DNA from: Paraphaeosphaeria minitans
Taxonomy: Eukaryota > Ascomycota > Dothideomycetes > Pleosporales > Didymosphaeriaceae
Direction: 5' to 3'
Assembly: GCA_015832175.1 (NCBI GenBank)
Contig: WJXW01000003.1
Location: forward strand, 1,922,001-1,986,000
Length of the DNA stretch: 64,000 nt
The notes beneath the pieces are model-generated. The model was not told the origin of the DNA. It worked only from the letters and a program-made list of their open reading frames with translations, and searched no databases. Position 1 is the stretch's first letter. Every line of letters begins with the position of its first letter. This document shows, piece after piece, positions 34,202-45,120 of the stretch. A program made the position numbers and the translations under genes.

Positions 34202-36222
34202 TCACGGCGCATACCCGCCCATCGGATCAAAGGACCCGTATGGGTTGTACCCAGGAAAGTAACATGGCGGACCCGGAGCATAGGCATCGGCGCCTGGTGC
34301 CGATGAATTATGCCACATCGGATTCATCGCTGGCGCTCCTTGCGGCCAGTTGTAGCCGTGGTTTTGGGGCCAGCCTCCGCGCGGCATCGTCCACGTCTCG
34401 TAAGACCTTGCGGGGTGTGCTGGAGACCCGTTGCCAGCGCCGTTTGAAAAGGTACCTTGCGGCTCGCTCTCTGGGTTACCTCCGGCTCTGCCCTGCGGAT
34501 TGTGGCGGCGCGGAGGAGTTGGAGTCACATTGTAATACCCGCCACGGGGCATGCTCTGCGAGCTATATAGCCTCCGCGGGTTGGGATGCCAATTTGCGGA
34601 ACGATGCCCGCCGCTGTTGGCCTGTCTTTGGGCCGAAGACGGAGGCCCGTTTCGTCCCCAGGACTGGGACTGCCGCTGCTGGAATTGAGCGGCGGCAGCG
34701 CGTTGCGCTCGGCGCTCAAGCATCACTGGACCCAACCGTGGTTAGTCACGATCCGAGATACTGGATGCTCTGAGCATAACATACCCTTCGGCGCCCTGGG
34801 CGCATCTGGTGGCGGCTTGTTCTGCTCTTCCTCCCTCTTCTCCTCTTCTTCCTCTATTTTCTCCTTTTCTTCCTCCCTCTTTTTCTCTTCTTCCTCTATT
34901 TTCTCCTTTTCTTCCTCCCTCTTTTTCCCTTGCTCAGCCTCCACACGCGCCGCCAACTCCCGCGCTTCACCAACGATCTCATCTATCTTCTCCTGCGCGG
35001 CCACCATCACATCGACCAACTCAGAAGCACGAGGCTGACACTCGCTCTCAATGCTCGCGATGTCCTCTTCACTGAGGATATACTTTGAATCGCGCGCATT
35101 TGCGACTGCTTCTTTGAGACTCGCGACCTGCTCCAGGATCCCCGAGCCCCGCGCTTCCAACACAGGATCGCTTTCATCCTTCTCGACGCCTTGAGCGACC
35201 TTGACTTTGATGCTGTCCAAGCGCTTTGTAAAGGACTGTATACGGCCGATGAAGGCGTCCATGGAGTACGCTGCACGTTCTGGGTGTCGTTAGCTGCGAG
35301 TGTGTATCGCGTAGGTAACCTGGGGCAACTCACCATGTTTCACATCACCCGACGGCGACGCCTCCTCTACGGCTGCCCCTCCCACTGCGGCCGTGCTCTG
35401 CTCCCCAACGCGGTCTTCCTCCGCTGGCTGCTTCGCTGCATCAAGAGTGGACTCGATGCCGGTAGCAACCTGCACCTGCTGCTCTCTTTCCGTCGAATGA
35501 GACGACCGCGGCTCACTCGTCGGCGGTGACGGCAGTTCTCTGACAAAAGCCTCCCGCAAGGCCGGACCGGGCCTCCTCAGCTTCAACTTGCGGAGAGCCT
35601 CTGGCACAGGCGCCTGATCTGCCACCACATGCCCACTAGGGGGAACGATGATACTATTGCGCTTGGGGTTGCGGATGGGCAGGCGAGGCGGAGCTGCAGC
35701 GGATGTGAGAAATTGCGTCTCCAAGTTTTTGGGGCCTTCCTGGCCTGTTGGCGACAGCATCTGCAGGTGAGAAGCAGCAGTGGGAGGACGAGACTGGGGA
35801 TCAGCATCAACGCCGTTCGGTTCGCGCACCTCCTCGTCCCGCTTGGGTGTGCGCATGTTCAGGGGAAGCGGAGGCAGCGCTCGAGGGACAGGTCCCGGCC
35901 TCGTACTTGCGTGGGTCGGTATCTGCACTCCGCTTTCCCACCTGATGCTGCGAACGGGCTGACGAGACGAAGACGGCGTCGGAGGCACAGGTAGGTTGAG
36001 GCAAGCAGGCACTGACACCGTATTGACGCCGCTCTCTACCGCATTCTGTTCCAAGACCGGTGCGGAGATCTGCGGACGATCAGTCGATGGACCAACCGCG
36101 TCTTTCTTCTTCAGCGTCTCGCGCAAGCTCTGGAAGCCTTTGCGCATGGAGCCCTTCATGCTGCCGAAGCGGCTGGAGGGATCCTGGGTGGATTCGGTGG
36201 TTGGACGAGGGATGCGAGACAT
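34202..36222 (-). CDS. Large disordered/coiled-coil hypothetical protein
   Basis: Three exons on the minus strand, 35334-36222, 34785-35279 and 34202-34725, giving 635 aa. Introns are 54 bp (gtgagt...acacccag) and 59 bp (gtatgt...gggtccag). The first exon is Pro/Ser/Arg-rich and opens MSRIPRPTTES with a basic helix (FQSLRETLKKKD). Exon 2 encodes a long coiled coil with a duplicated acidic/basic unit (KKREEEKEKIEEEE). Exon 3 is Gly/Pro/Asn/Tyr-rich and low-complexity, with PRGG, NPYG and YFPGYNPYG motifs like prion-like or RNA-binding tails. I do not recognise a family. The frame is continuous across both splice sites. Confidence 0.6.
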
Positions 36223-36517
36223 GGTGGAACGAATGGAAGAGACGAACGATGGATGCGAAGAGTAGAAGGGTGGATATTCTGTGACGAAACGATCTGCACA
36301 ATGGAGAAATTGGAGAAGAGGACAGGAGTAGAAATTAAAATTTTTGTGAGCTTCGGTATGGAAAACCTGTGCGTGTCTTTCTGTGCACATTGAGACTCGC
36401 TACCACGCAACACACGCAGAAACCTACGCGTACCAAAGGTCAATACTACGCCGACGCTGCGCGTGCTCGCCATGCAGCTAAACACCACTGACCAACGCCA
36501 ATAGTCTGTCGCGTAAA

Positions 36518-36794
36518 TCACCTTTTAGCGATATTCTTAGCAGTGTTTGTGACGGTATTGGTGAGATTCGACCCCGTTTTTGTCGCTTTCCCCACAGTCT
36601 TCGAGAGGCCGCCGACCTGGTTCCCAAGACCGCCTACCGTGGACGTGGCCGTCTGAGCCAATGCGCCCGTCGTCTTTCCAAGAGTCTTCGAGACCGAACC
36701 GACCGTTTGGCCCAACTTGCCCGCAGTTTTTCCAACAGCCGAACTTACCTTGCCCAGGCTTTTTCCAATATTTGCAAAGGCATCGTCTGCGGCG
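36518..36794 (-). CDS. LEA-like 11-mer-repeat protein (3' exon; 5' end unresolved)
   Basis: From an acceptor-like site (gctgacagttcaccag, with a CTGAC branch) the frame encodes about 91 residues of degenerate repeats such as VGKTAGKLGQTVG, SKTLGKTTGALAQT and VGGLGNQVGGLSKTVGKA, ending NIAKR. The Gly/Thr/Lys/Val pattern resembles LEA-type or amphipathic-helix proteins. The first exon was not found with confidence; the first internal Met would give a 65-aa product. The repeats resemble the central part of the nearby protein at 38739-39455. Confidence 0.4.
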
Positions 36795-37265
36795 CTGGTG
36801 AACTGTCAGCATCCACGGATACAAGCAGGTAGCGTGCGCGCGAGCGAGATGGCTGTGGTAGGAAAAGAGGGGAGACTGGGATCTGTTGAGCCACCACGAA
36901 GACGCGAACCACAACATGGTCAATATCTGATCTTTCATTGACTGACTTGTACAATTACCCAATGATGCGATGGTCTAACTCCGTAACGCTTGAAGGAGAC
37001 CCCAGAGTCGTAGATAGATAAATACAGCGCCAAGATAAGAAAGTGAAAGATTGTGCGCCGCGCAATCTTGACTCAGTAAGCTTGACTTGCGAAGCGGATG
37101 CCAGGATGTTGTCGTCCCATTCGTTTTTTTCTTCATGTGGCTCATACGTAGAACACCATTCATGCACTATTCGCTGTTAATATAGGAGTGATAGTTAGAC
37201 TGTGTGGACAAACAGGTGCTGAGGGGGTGGGGTGATGGGAGGTGCTAGGGAACAATTCCAACTTA
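36795..37265. other. Intergenic region
   Basis: It may contain the missing 5' exon of the LEA-like gene. No convincing coding segment seen. Confidence 0.45.
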
Positions 37266-37757
37266 CTATAACGACAGCGTCAGATCACCCCGGATGGAGG
37301 CCTTGAGCTCGATTTCTATCTCCAGATTGGCGTCCACCTTGAGCTTGAGCCCATCAGTATCGTCGAGCGAGCTCTTCTTTTCCTGGGGCTCCATCCGGTA
37401 GGGCTGGTTAGGGTCGGTGCCACGCATGGGAATCTCGCCACGCATTGCGCGGGCATGGGTGACGGGGCCGTCCATGGAGGTGCTATCCGGGCCGATGCGC
37501 TCGAACATGCCCATCTGATTGAGCTCGCCGTTGGCATCGGCCTCCTCGAGGGCCTCCAGCGACGTCGTCTTCAGGTACTTGCCGTCCTCGATGCCCTTCT
37601 GGATGCGCTGCCGCCGGGCGCGACGGGACGAGGACCGTGACCGTGCCGTTTGGTCGCCGGACTCGCGCTTTGCCTGCTTCTTTGCATTGACCGCCTTCTG
37701 CTGCTGCATCGTCGTCCGCTCATGCGGCTCGTCGTCGTAATTCTTGTTGTCGGCCAT
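37266..37757 (-). CDS. Hypothetical protein with C-terminal GDLTL motif (copy 1)
   Basis: 163 aa, intronless, start MADNKNYDDEPHER. The frame runs on upstream, but this Met sits after a C-rich leader and matches the MAD- start of the neighbour at 38739-39455. The N-terminal part is charged, with a basic SRSSSRRARRQRIQK stretch. The middle contains SLEALEEADANGELNQMGMFERIG and a Met/Arg/Pro-rich segment. The last ~28 residues (from LKLKVDANLEIEIELKASI, ending GDLTLSL) alternate hydrophobic and charged residues, as in an amphipathic beta-strand pair. I have a general memory of this tail in other filamentous-fungal proteins but no function. Confidence 0.65.
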   Translation of the reverse strand: MADNKNYDDEPHERTTMQQQKAVNAKKQAKRESGDQTARSRSSSRRARRQRIQKGIEDGKYLKTTSLEALEEADANGELNQMGMFERIGPDSTSMDGPVTHARAMRGEIPMRGTDPNQPYRMEPQEKKSSLDDTDGLKLKVDANLEIEIELKASIRGDLTLSL

Positions 37758-38738
37758 GTTGGGGGAAGGGGGTTGGGTGAGTATCGTGATTTGGGCGGGG
37801 ATGTGGTGATGGTCTGGGAATAGGAATTCGGCACGCGAAGAGTGTTCGGATGAAATGAGGAGGGGCGTAGACTGCAGAGGACTGTCGAAGTAGTATCCAG
37901 GGCCAGCTCGCCGCCGAAAACAAGATTGACGCAACGAGCGACCTGGGGGGGGGCCGAGGGGGGATGGCCGCACGGACCCGTGCACGTTGGATGACATACC
38001 TAGACATGGAAACAAGGGCATGATCCCTGTCGGCCGCCCCAATCTTGATCGAGATTGCCTACGTCATGCGGCGAGAGCAGTGCACGCATCAGCTTCACCG
38101 GAGGGGCGGTGCATGCATGTGCATCTTCCCCGACGATTCCGGCATCCTTTGAACCATGGCACGCTTTTCCGCATGGGATCTGAAGCCGACAAAAAGTTGG
38201 CAGACAACGGGAGGTTGGTCGCTCCAATTGTCCGGACATGGGCGGTGGCCGCATGAAAGACGCAGGTGCGGCGTCGGCCACAGATCCCTGCAGCGCAGTA
38301 GATATGGTGTGGGTATGCAGTATGGAGTAGTTATGGTGTGGGTATGCAGTACGGTGTAGGTATGGTGTGGGTATGCAGTACGGTGTAGGTATGGTGTAGG
38401 TATGCAGTAGGTATGCAGTAGGTACGTGTAGCTATTCTCAGGCTGGAGCTTCACCGGCGACACATCACATCGGCACGGTAGGCGACGCATTGCGCTTCGC
38501 AACAGCTTGGCATTATGGTTACATGGTTACATAGCTTTTCTGTGCAAATGCAAACATGGGTAATTACATGGTGAGCGCCGTGTTCCCAACGCCGTCAAGA
38601 CGATCAACCAAAAGCTCAGTCATATCCAATCGTGCAAACATAGGAAAAGCAGAGAGAGAGAGACAAGTCTCCGTCGGAAACATTTAGTTGCTGCACAAAA
38701 TCAGCCGTCGCTCAGTGAAATCGTAGACTGTAGGAAAC
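37758..38738. other. Intergenic region
   Basis: It holds a tandem repeat at 38310-38425 and otherwise nothing supportable. Confidence 0.5.
38310..38425. repeat. Minisatellite, unit about 29 bp
   Basis: Three to four copies of tatggtgtgggtatgcagta followed by cggtgtagg-like sequence, degenerating into shorter gtatgcagtagg units. Confidence 0.88.
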
Positions 38739-39455
38739 TTACAGCAAACCAAGCGTGAGGTCACCGTGAATCTTCGCCTTGAGCTGGATCTCAATGTCCA
38801 GGTTGAGCTCCAAGCGCAACCGGAGCTGCTCGCCCTTGCTGTCGCCCTCCTCTTCACCACCGCCACCGCCAGTCAAGCCTCCCAGAGCCTTGCCAGCCGT
38901 GTCGCCGACCTGGTTGACAGCGTTGCCCGCCGTATTTTGAACCATGTCGGTGGCACCACCGACGAGTTCTCCGCCAGGAACGTTCTCGCCGATGGAGTCG
39001 AGCGGGCCGCCTCCCTTGCCGCCCTGCTGTTTCTTTTGGCGCTGGCGGTTGCGACGGCCACCCGAGGCAGACACGTCGGATCGGGTGACAGACTCAGAGT
39101 CGGAATCACCGCCTCGTCGTCCACGGCCGCGAGACTGGCGACGTCTCGATTGAGACTTGGACTTCTCTTGCTGCGGCTCGGGCTCCGAGTCTTCGGCATC
39201 GGCGTTGTTGGAAGTTTGCTTTCGTCCTGCGTCCTCTTGCTCAGCCTCTCCTTCAGCTTCACTATCGGGGGCGGGAGTGGCTTCGGGAGTTGGCTGTTGC
39301 TGCTGAGGCTTCTTGTTGCCCAACTTCTTCGGTGCCTTTTTCTCGGTTTTCTTACTCGTGCTTTCTGCTTGGCCAGATCCTCCTACTGACGCGTTGGCAT
39401 TAGCCTGGCCCTCTCCGGAGACGGAGTTCTTGGTCTCTTCAGCCGTGTCCGCCAT
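38739..39455 (-). CDS. Hypothetical protein with C-terminal GDLTL motif (copy 2)
   Basis: 238 aa, intronless, start MADTAEETKNS. The first ~130 residues are disordered: Lys-rich, then Gln/Pro/Glu-rich, then Ser/Arg-rich (QSRRRQSRGRGRRGG). Residues ~150-200 are Gly/Val/Asn/Thr-rich and LEA-like (MVQNTAGNAVNQVGDTAGKA), similar in style to the protein at 36518-36794. The C-terminus (LRLRLELNLDIEIQLKAKI, ending GDLTLGLL) matches that of the gene at 37266-37757. The two genes therefore share a C-terminal module but not their N-termini. Confidence 0.7.
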   Translation of the reverse strand: MADTAEETKNSVSGEGQANANASVGGSGQAESTSKKTEKKAPKKLGNKKPQQQQPTPEATPAPDSEAEGEAEQEDAGRKQTSNNADAEDSEPEPQQEKSKSQSRRRQSRGRGRRGGDSDSESVTRSDVSASGGRRNRQRQKKQQGGKGGGPLDSIGENVPGGELVGGATDMVQNTAGNAVNQVGDTAGKALGGLTGGGGGEEEGDSKGEQLRLRLELNLDIEIQLKAKIHGDLTLGLL

Positions 39456-40294
39456 GGTGATGTTGGGATTTCAGATGGTGGTCGGGGGTATAAAGTGCAA
39501 ATGGAGTAGTGCGGTGGAAGCAATTTGGAGGGGATGCACGAGCGGCGCAAACTGTTAAGAGAAAAGTCGCAGAGAACAGGAACCGGTTTGAATGAGGAGG
39601 GTACATCACACCCATGCTCACACGAGCCACCCGCCCATGCACTCTGACGCAACAAGTGGCACGCTCAATTCGCCCACCAATCCTGCGAGGCGTCGCTGAA
39701 ACTTGCCCTCATCCCTGCAAGCAGGTGTTTGTCGGAACGTGAATGTGGGGACCGGAAGCAACATCTGAACCCATGCGTCCAGCTCCACTTGCCGCTTCCA
39801 AGTTTCACCGGGGTGGGAGGGGGGAGGCTCTCGCCGGCAACGTCTTCCGGTGCCGACTGTGACAGCGGCACGCAAGGGCATAGCATGATAAACTACGGTA
39901 GGTAGTCTATCACGGACGTCCAGACGTTTCCGCTCCGCTCGTCGATGCAATCGATCACTAGTCTAGCCTGATTGATCAACGGGGTGGCTGGGATGGCGAG
40001 GCCTTGTCGATCGTTAGGTAGCCCTCTGCATTCTAGGCTTGGCGTGATCGAGCACACACATGTGAAGTGGTGAAGGTAGTGAGCATTCGACGTCTATATC
40101 TATTGCGAATGTAGAAATGAACGTCGTGGGCAAACAAGTGTTGAAAATGGTATGGAAAACACGATGCGCATGTTGCGAGTTTTCTTTTGGAGCGAGCTGC
40201 CCGCTCCGAACAAACACCTGCCTCCCTGAGCTGGAAAAGCCTTACGAACATGCATAGCAACCAAGCATATTAACCCACACCGGCGGACGACAAC
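39456..40294. other. Divergent intergenic region
   Basis: Shared upstream region of the GDLTL-motif gene (minus) and the DUF2470 gene (plus). No gene supported. Confidence 0.55.
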
Positions 40295-41028
40295 ATGGCA
40301 ACTCCAGAGGCCCAAGACGCTGTCATCAGCGAGCGTATCGTCAAACACATGAATGCCGACCATGCCGACTCAGTAAGATGCTCAACACACAAAATGAGAG
40401 TCAATGCTGAATCGTGCAGGTTCGCCGATACCTTAAAGCTTTCAAAAACAAATCCATCTCCGAGGTGCGCGACGCGCGCCTGACAGATGTCACGTTGCAT
40501 GGTATGAGGTTCGACTGTGGTAGCCAGCAAGTCATCATCCCCTTGGACCCGCCCATGAAAGCCATGCGGCAAGCACGCGAGCGCCTCATCCAACTCGACA
40601 AAGAGGCTCTCGACATACTTGGGCTCACCGACATTCCAATCACCAAGTACACCCCGCCGTATGCACCAGGCCTCCACTGGGTTCACTTGTTCAACTTTAC
40701 GCAGTGCCTGATCGTGCTCACCACATTCTCTCGGAGGGCCAATTTCAGACCCGGATCACTTGTGCATGACAACATACTATCTCATGTCCCCGGCTTTAGT
40801 GAATTCCTGTCCACAATTCAACCGTATCTTTTCTACATCATGGTGGGCATCCATGCTACGGAGACGGTTTTCATGGCCAGGAAACTAAACAGGCACGGAC
40901 TCACCCCATCGGAGTCCGTTTGGTGGGCTTGGATGGGAAGTTGTTTCATTGAGGGAAAGACGTGCTGGATGAGATTGGATGCTCACATTGATGAGAAGCT
41001 GAAGGAAAGGGAGGCGAAGAAGCATTGA
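40295..41028 (+). CDS. DUF2470-domain integral membrane protein
   Basis: Two exons, 40295-40372 and 40420-41028, giving 228 aa; the 47-bp intron (gtaaga...tcgtgcag) is phase 0. The N-terminal ~90 residues begin with ERIVKHMNADHADS. Together with LTDVTLHGMRFDCG they form the DUF2470 fold, seen in HugZ-type heme-degrading and related FMN/heme proteins (His and Asp in the HMNADHADS motif). The C-terminal half has three hydrophobic segments (LFNFTQCLIVLTTF, FLSTIQPYLFYIMVGIHATE, VWWAWMGSCFIEG), resembling the DUF4499/TMEM254-like part of the fungal two-domain proteins. The function is not established. Confidence 0.85.
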
Positions 41029-41068
41029 GGTTTCCAGCGACAAGAGTGTCCATCTGAAGTCCATGACC

Positions 41069-41160
41069 CACTCACTCAATATGAGTCCTTGGACGTTCGC
41101 TTTTTCGCCTGACTCATCCATTCAATATGAGTCCTTGGGCGTCTACTTTTCACCTGACTC
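41069..41160. repeat. Tandem duplication, ~46-bp unit
   Basis: Two adjacent copies sharing tcaatatgagtccttgg and cctgactc, between the DUF2470 stop and the ARG8-like start. Confidence 0.85.
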
Positions 41161-41340
41161 CGTTGCATTATATGGGCGTCTGTAGCGCAATCTCACTCCG
41201 AATTCGGCAAGCGCAATCGATAAGGATGATTTTCGGCCTGTAGTCGGAGTCACATCAATCTGAGAACTTTCAGACTGCATGATACCCCAAGCATAAATTT
41301 GCACGTTTTCCCCCGTTCTGTTGTACTGTATACTTGTGCG

Positions 41341-42902
41341 ATGGCTTTGCGATTTTCCACCAGGCGGTTTGCAACGACATTGCGCGCCTCGCGTGCTAAT
41401 TGCTGCTTCGCGCGATATTCCTCCACGGCTGCTGCGCCCAAGGGCTCAAGCCTGCCACAAGATGTTAAGGACTCTATAGAGGTGCGATCGCTTATCTGGA
41501 AGACACTTGGATCTCTTTCCTAACAGAAGGGCAGCGAGAAGCCTCTCTCCCGACGCCCGACCCCCCATCGACATCCAAGACGGCCGGTCTCGTCAGCCAA
41601 CAGCTTGAATACATGGTCCCGACCTACGTGCGCCCGCCTCCCATGTTCGAGAAAGGCGAAGGATGCTACCTATACGATGTCGAGAACCGGAAATACTTAG
41701 ACTTCACGTCCGGCATCGCTGTCAATGCATTGGGACACTGCGACCCGGGCGTTACTCAGGCCATCTCTGAGCAGGTACAACAAACGGACAATGAGCCATG
41801 CAGCAGAACTCTAACATGATCTGCATAGGCACAACTTCTCATGCACACATCGAATCTATATCACAACTCCCTGACTGGTCTCCTGTCGAAGCAGCTTATC
41901 CAGCTCACCCACGCCACCGGCGGTTTCGCGACCGCTACGAAAACTTTCATCTGCAACAGCGGATCCGAGGCCAATGAGGCTGCCATAAAGTTCGCGCGCA
42001 AGGTCGGAAAGGAAATTGCACCGGGCAAAGACAAATATGATATCGTGTCCTTCACTAACTCGTTCCATGGCCGTACTATGGGCTCCTTGAGCGCAACACC
42101 GAATCCCAAGTACCAGAAGCCGTTTGGGCCTATGGTTCCTGGCTTCCGGTACGGAACGTTCAACGATGTAGACGCCGTGAACGACCTGGTCACCGAGGGC
42201 ACCTGCGGCGTCATCGTCGAGCCCATCCAAGGCGAGGGCGGCGTCAACGTTGCGACGCCCGAGTTCCTGCTTGCGCTACGCAAACGCTGCACCGAAGTCG
42301 GCGCCGTGCTCATCTATGACGAGATTCAATGCGGTTTAGGAAGGACAGGCACGTTCTGGGCCCACGCATCGTATCCGAAAGAGGCCCATCCCGACATCGT
42401 CACCACGGCCAAGGCTCTGGGCAATGGCTTCCCCATCGGCGCTACCATCGTGAACGACTTTGTCTGCGACCACATCAAGACGGGTGACCACGGCACGACG
42501 TTTGGCGGCAACCCTCTCGGCTGCCGCGTTGCCTCTCACATCTTGTCTCGCTTATCCTCTCCCGAGATACTCGACTCCATACCCGCAAAGTCTGCCGCGT
42601 TCAAGAAGCACTTCGCTTCACTCCACGAGCGTTTCCCAGACCGCGTCAAGGAAACCAGGGGCCAAGGCCTAATCCTCGGCCTGCAGCTTGACGAGGACCC
42701 AACGCCTATCGTGACCGCGGCGCGGGAACGAGGCCTCCTCCTCATCACCTGCGGAACCAACACCCTGCGCTTCGTCCCCCCGCTTATCATGACCGAAGCG
42801 GAGATCGATGCCGGCATGGCCATCGTGGCGGAAGCGATGGAGAGCGTCTGGGCCAAGGGCGAGCAGGTATCAGGCACTCCTGGGCAACAGGAGATGAGTT
42901 AA
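41341..42902 (+). CDS. ARG8: Acetylornithine aminotransferase, mitochondrial
   Basis: Three exons, 41341-41481, 41535-41774 and 41829-42902, giving 484 aa. A PLP-dependent class III aminotransferase that converts N-acetylglutamate semialdehyde to N-acetylornithine in the mitochondrial arginine pathway. The first ~35 residues are Arg/Ser/Ala-rich with no acids (ALRFSTRRFATTLRASR), a matrix-targeting signal. Conserved motifs are YLDFTSGIAVNALGHCDP, CNSGSEANEAAIKFAR (phosphate binding), FTNSFHGRTMGSLSAT, EPIQGEGGVN, IYDEIQCGLGRTG (PLP Asp) and TTAKALGNGFPIGA (Schiff-base Lys). For intron 1 I chose the acceptor gaagggcag (41534), which has cctaac 12-15 nt upstream and keeps frame. The nearer taacag would break the frame. 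Confidence 0.95.
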
Positions 42903-45120
42903 AATGCACCTGCGCAAGTGAGTGGCTTGGTTTGCTTTTATTTAAGCATGGCGTTCCGGGTTCGGCATGTCATCTATAGATGTGGCATGTAGATAAACAG
43001 TGTCACAACGTGGACCTGAGAAGACATCTTCAGCATGAGAATGGAAAGAAGGTGTTTATGCTGTAGGCTTGTCTTGCACATCTCTCCGTGCTGCTCTGCC
43101 GTTGCTTGGTGTTTTTGACTTGACGTTACACACCACGGAAGCTGAGAGGGTCCATCTCCCCCCTCCCGAGACGAGGTGTAGCATGGAGGTGGTCTCGTGG
43201 TCCGACAGAATGACGGGTTTTTGCAGTCGCAAACTACTTGTACACACCGCTAGCTCCCTACCCTTAGGAGCGGCGACGGTGACGGTAACCGATGTATTCA
43301 GAGACGGGACGGCAATTCCACTCACGACAACCGATCCCGTACCGTATCATCGCCCCGGTTGATCCGCAGAACCCCACGTTTACTCGTCGTCGCATTCACT
43401 GATTCCACGGTCATCAACACTACGTGCGTGAAGAGGGGGATTGGCGTTGTTATAAAGCCATCCCAATACCCTGCGGAGGAGCCAATAAAGGGTTAATCTT
43501 GATGTTGAATGCACCACGGAAGGTATGACTCTAAGGAGGTTTTGATCGTAGCGGCTAGCAATGACCATCGGAAGTTGTGACAGGATAAGGTGCATCGCTA
43601 CATTCCCATTCTATGCATTAACCACTGCGAAGGGCATAGCTGGGTGCTCTGTTATGTGCGCTCAACGTGGATGCACGTAAGCTTGCTAGCCATGGGCCAC
43701 GAGGGAAATAACTCCCAATAGTGATGTCCCAGTGAAGTCTTCGTGAGGCAACGTGATGGAGACAAGCGACAAGTTTCAACCAGGATAGGGCTGGTGCTGA
43801 CTACGACTACAACCGTCTTCCACCATGTTGTCCTGAACAAGTGTCGTGCATGTCCCATCCAAAGACGTATACTAATGTCTTTTATTTCAACACGCTGACT
43901 AGTGATACAACAGAGATTTAAACCTGGGTATCGGCATGTCAGACTCAAAGTATGTCTGCGTACTTGCGTACGGCCGGAAGTGTACCTGGTAGTGTAGGTA
44001 GCTACGATACCGCTGCCCCTAATCTTTCTTCCGCCATCCGTGGAGATGGGTATACGACGATCGACCTCGGTTGAAAGAGCGACACCAACCACGGTGATCA
44101 ACACCAAAGAGTCTGGCTTCTCCGTAACTAGCACGATTCCGCTCTGATCTCGATCCCGATCTCAACAGAGGTTCCCTCGGGGTTGATCCCCCTCAAACGA
44201 CCTGTGTTTAAACCTACTGTACGACCTAGACCACTGGCAAGACCCAATCCCACCATCTTTATCCTGTGAAAATGCCCAAGAATGCCCAGAATGCTACACG
44301 CAGCCTCGGAGACTCTGATTTCCAGATCTTGTGCTGTGGCGGCAAGATCTTAGGTTATCGCAATTGGACTTGAATGGATCTCGAGCTTAAAGACCTAGAG
44401 GATGTCGTTGTGGAGCCGAAATATCGACCAGCGCCTCGTCCGATTTGCCTGCTGACGGAGGCACCTTTTGCGCGGAGCACGGAATCAGTAGAACGCCGTT
44501 GGCGAGGTTGGTAGCTATCTACGGGAACAGCGGAAGTGCAGCCGTTTCTGGTCACGTATGATGAAAAGAGTGGGAGTGACCTTTTATCGGGCGTGGATGT
44601 GGTTTGGTCAGGACAGGTTCGAGTTATGCGGAAGAGGTGCCATTGGATGCCGCAATATCTGGATCAAACACAGGGGGAGCTGGGCCGGAGCCTACAGGTG
44701 CCTCTGTCTCGTATTTATCTTCTTGTCAAGCTCCATTATCAATCGACCACCTGCTTGTATGTACACCATCAGATGTTACGAGTCTTCTGACTGTTGACAC
44801 TCACTATCCACGAAGTAGGTAGTATCAAGTAAAAAGATAGACAGAAAACGACTGTTGTCTCATCACTTCATCAGCAATGGTCAAGCCATGATTTCCCCCG
44901 CCTTGATTCTAGTAGTGCATGGCTGATACACGCGAGTTGCAGAGCGAGTCGTAGCAGAAGTTTTTATGGGGATTGATGACATGCACTTGTGTGATGGGTG
45001 GTCCTCCCAGGTGCATGGGTCCACGGGTGACGCGTGATCAGGTGATTACCCGAAAAATCGCATTTCTAGATGGCTGGACTGCAGCTCCAGTTGAGGCACA
45101 AAACCGCTCCCCACATCGCA
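42903..45120. other. Long intergenic region
   Basis: About 2.2 kb with no supportable gene. A minus-strand open frame at 43652-44134 has no recognisable motif. I searched by eye for tRNA boxes and found none. Confidence 0.5.

Noticed and set aside
41482..41526. Acceptor taacag for ARG8 intron 1, suggesting a frameshift
   Set aside because: The acceptor 8 bp downstream (gaagggcag) keeps frame and has a CTAAC branch at proper distance, so no frameshift is needed.
43861..43990. tRNA-like stretch with an AGGTTTAAATCTC box
   Set aside because: No acceptor-stem pairing and no A box at the right distance.
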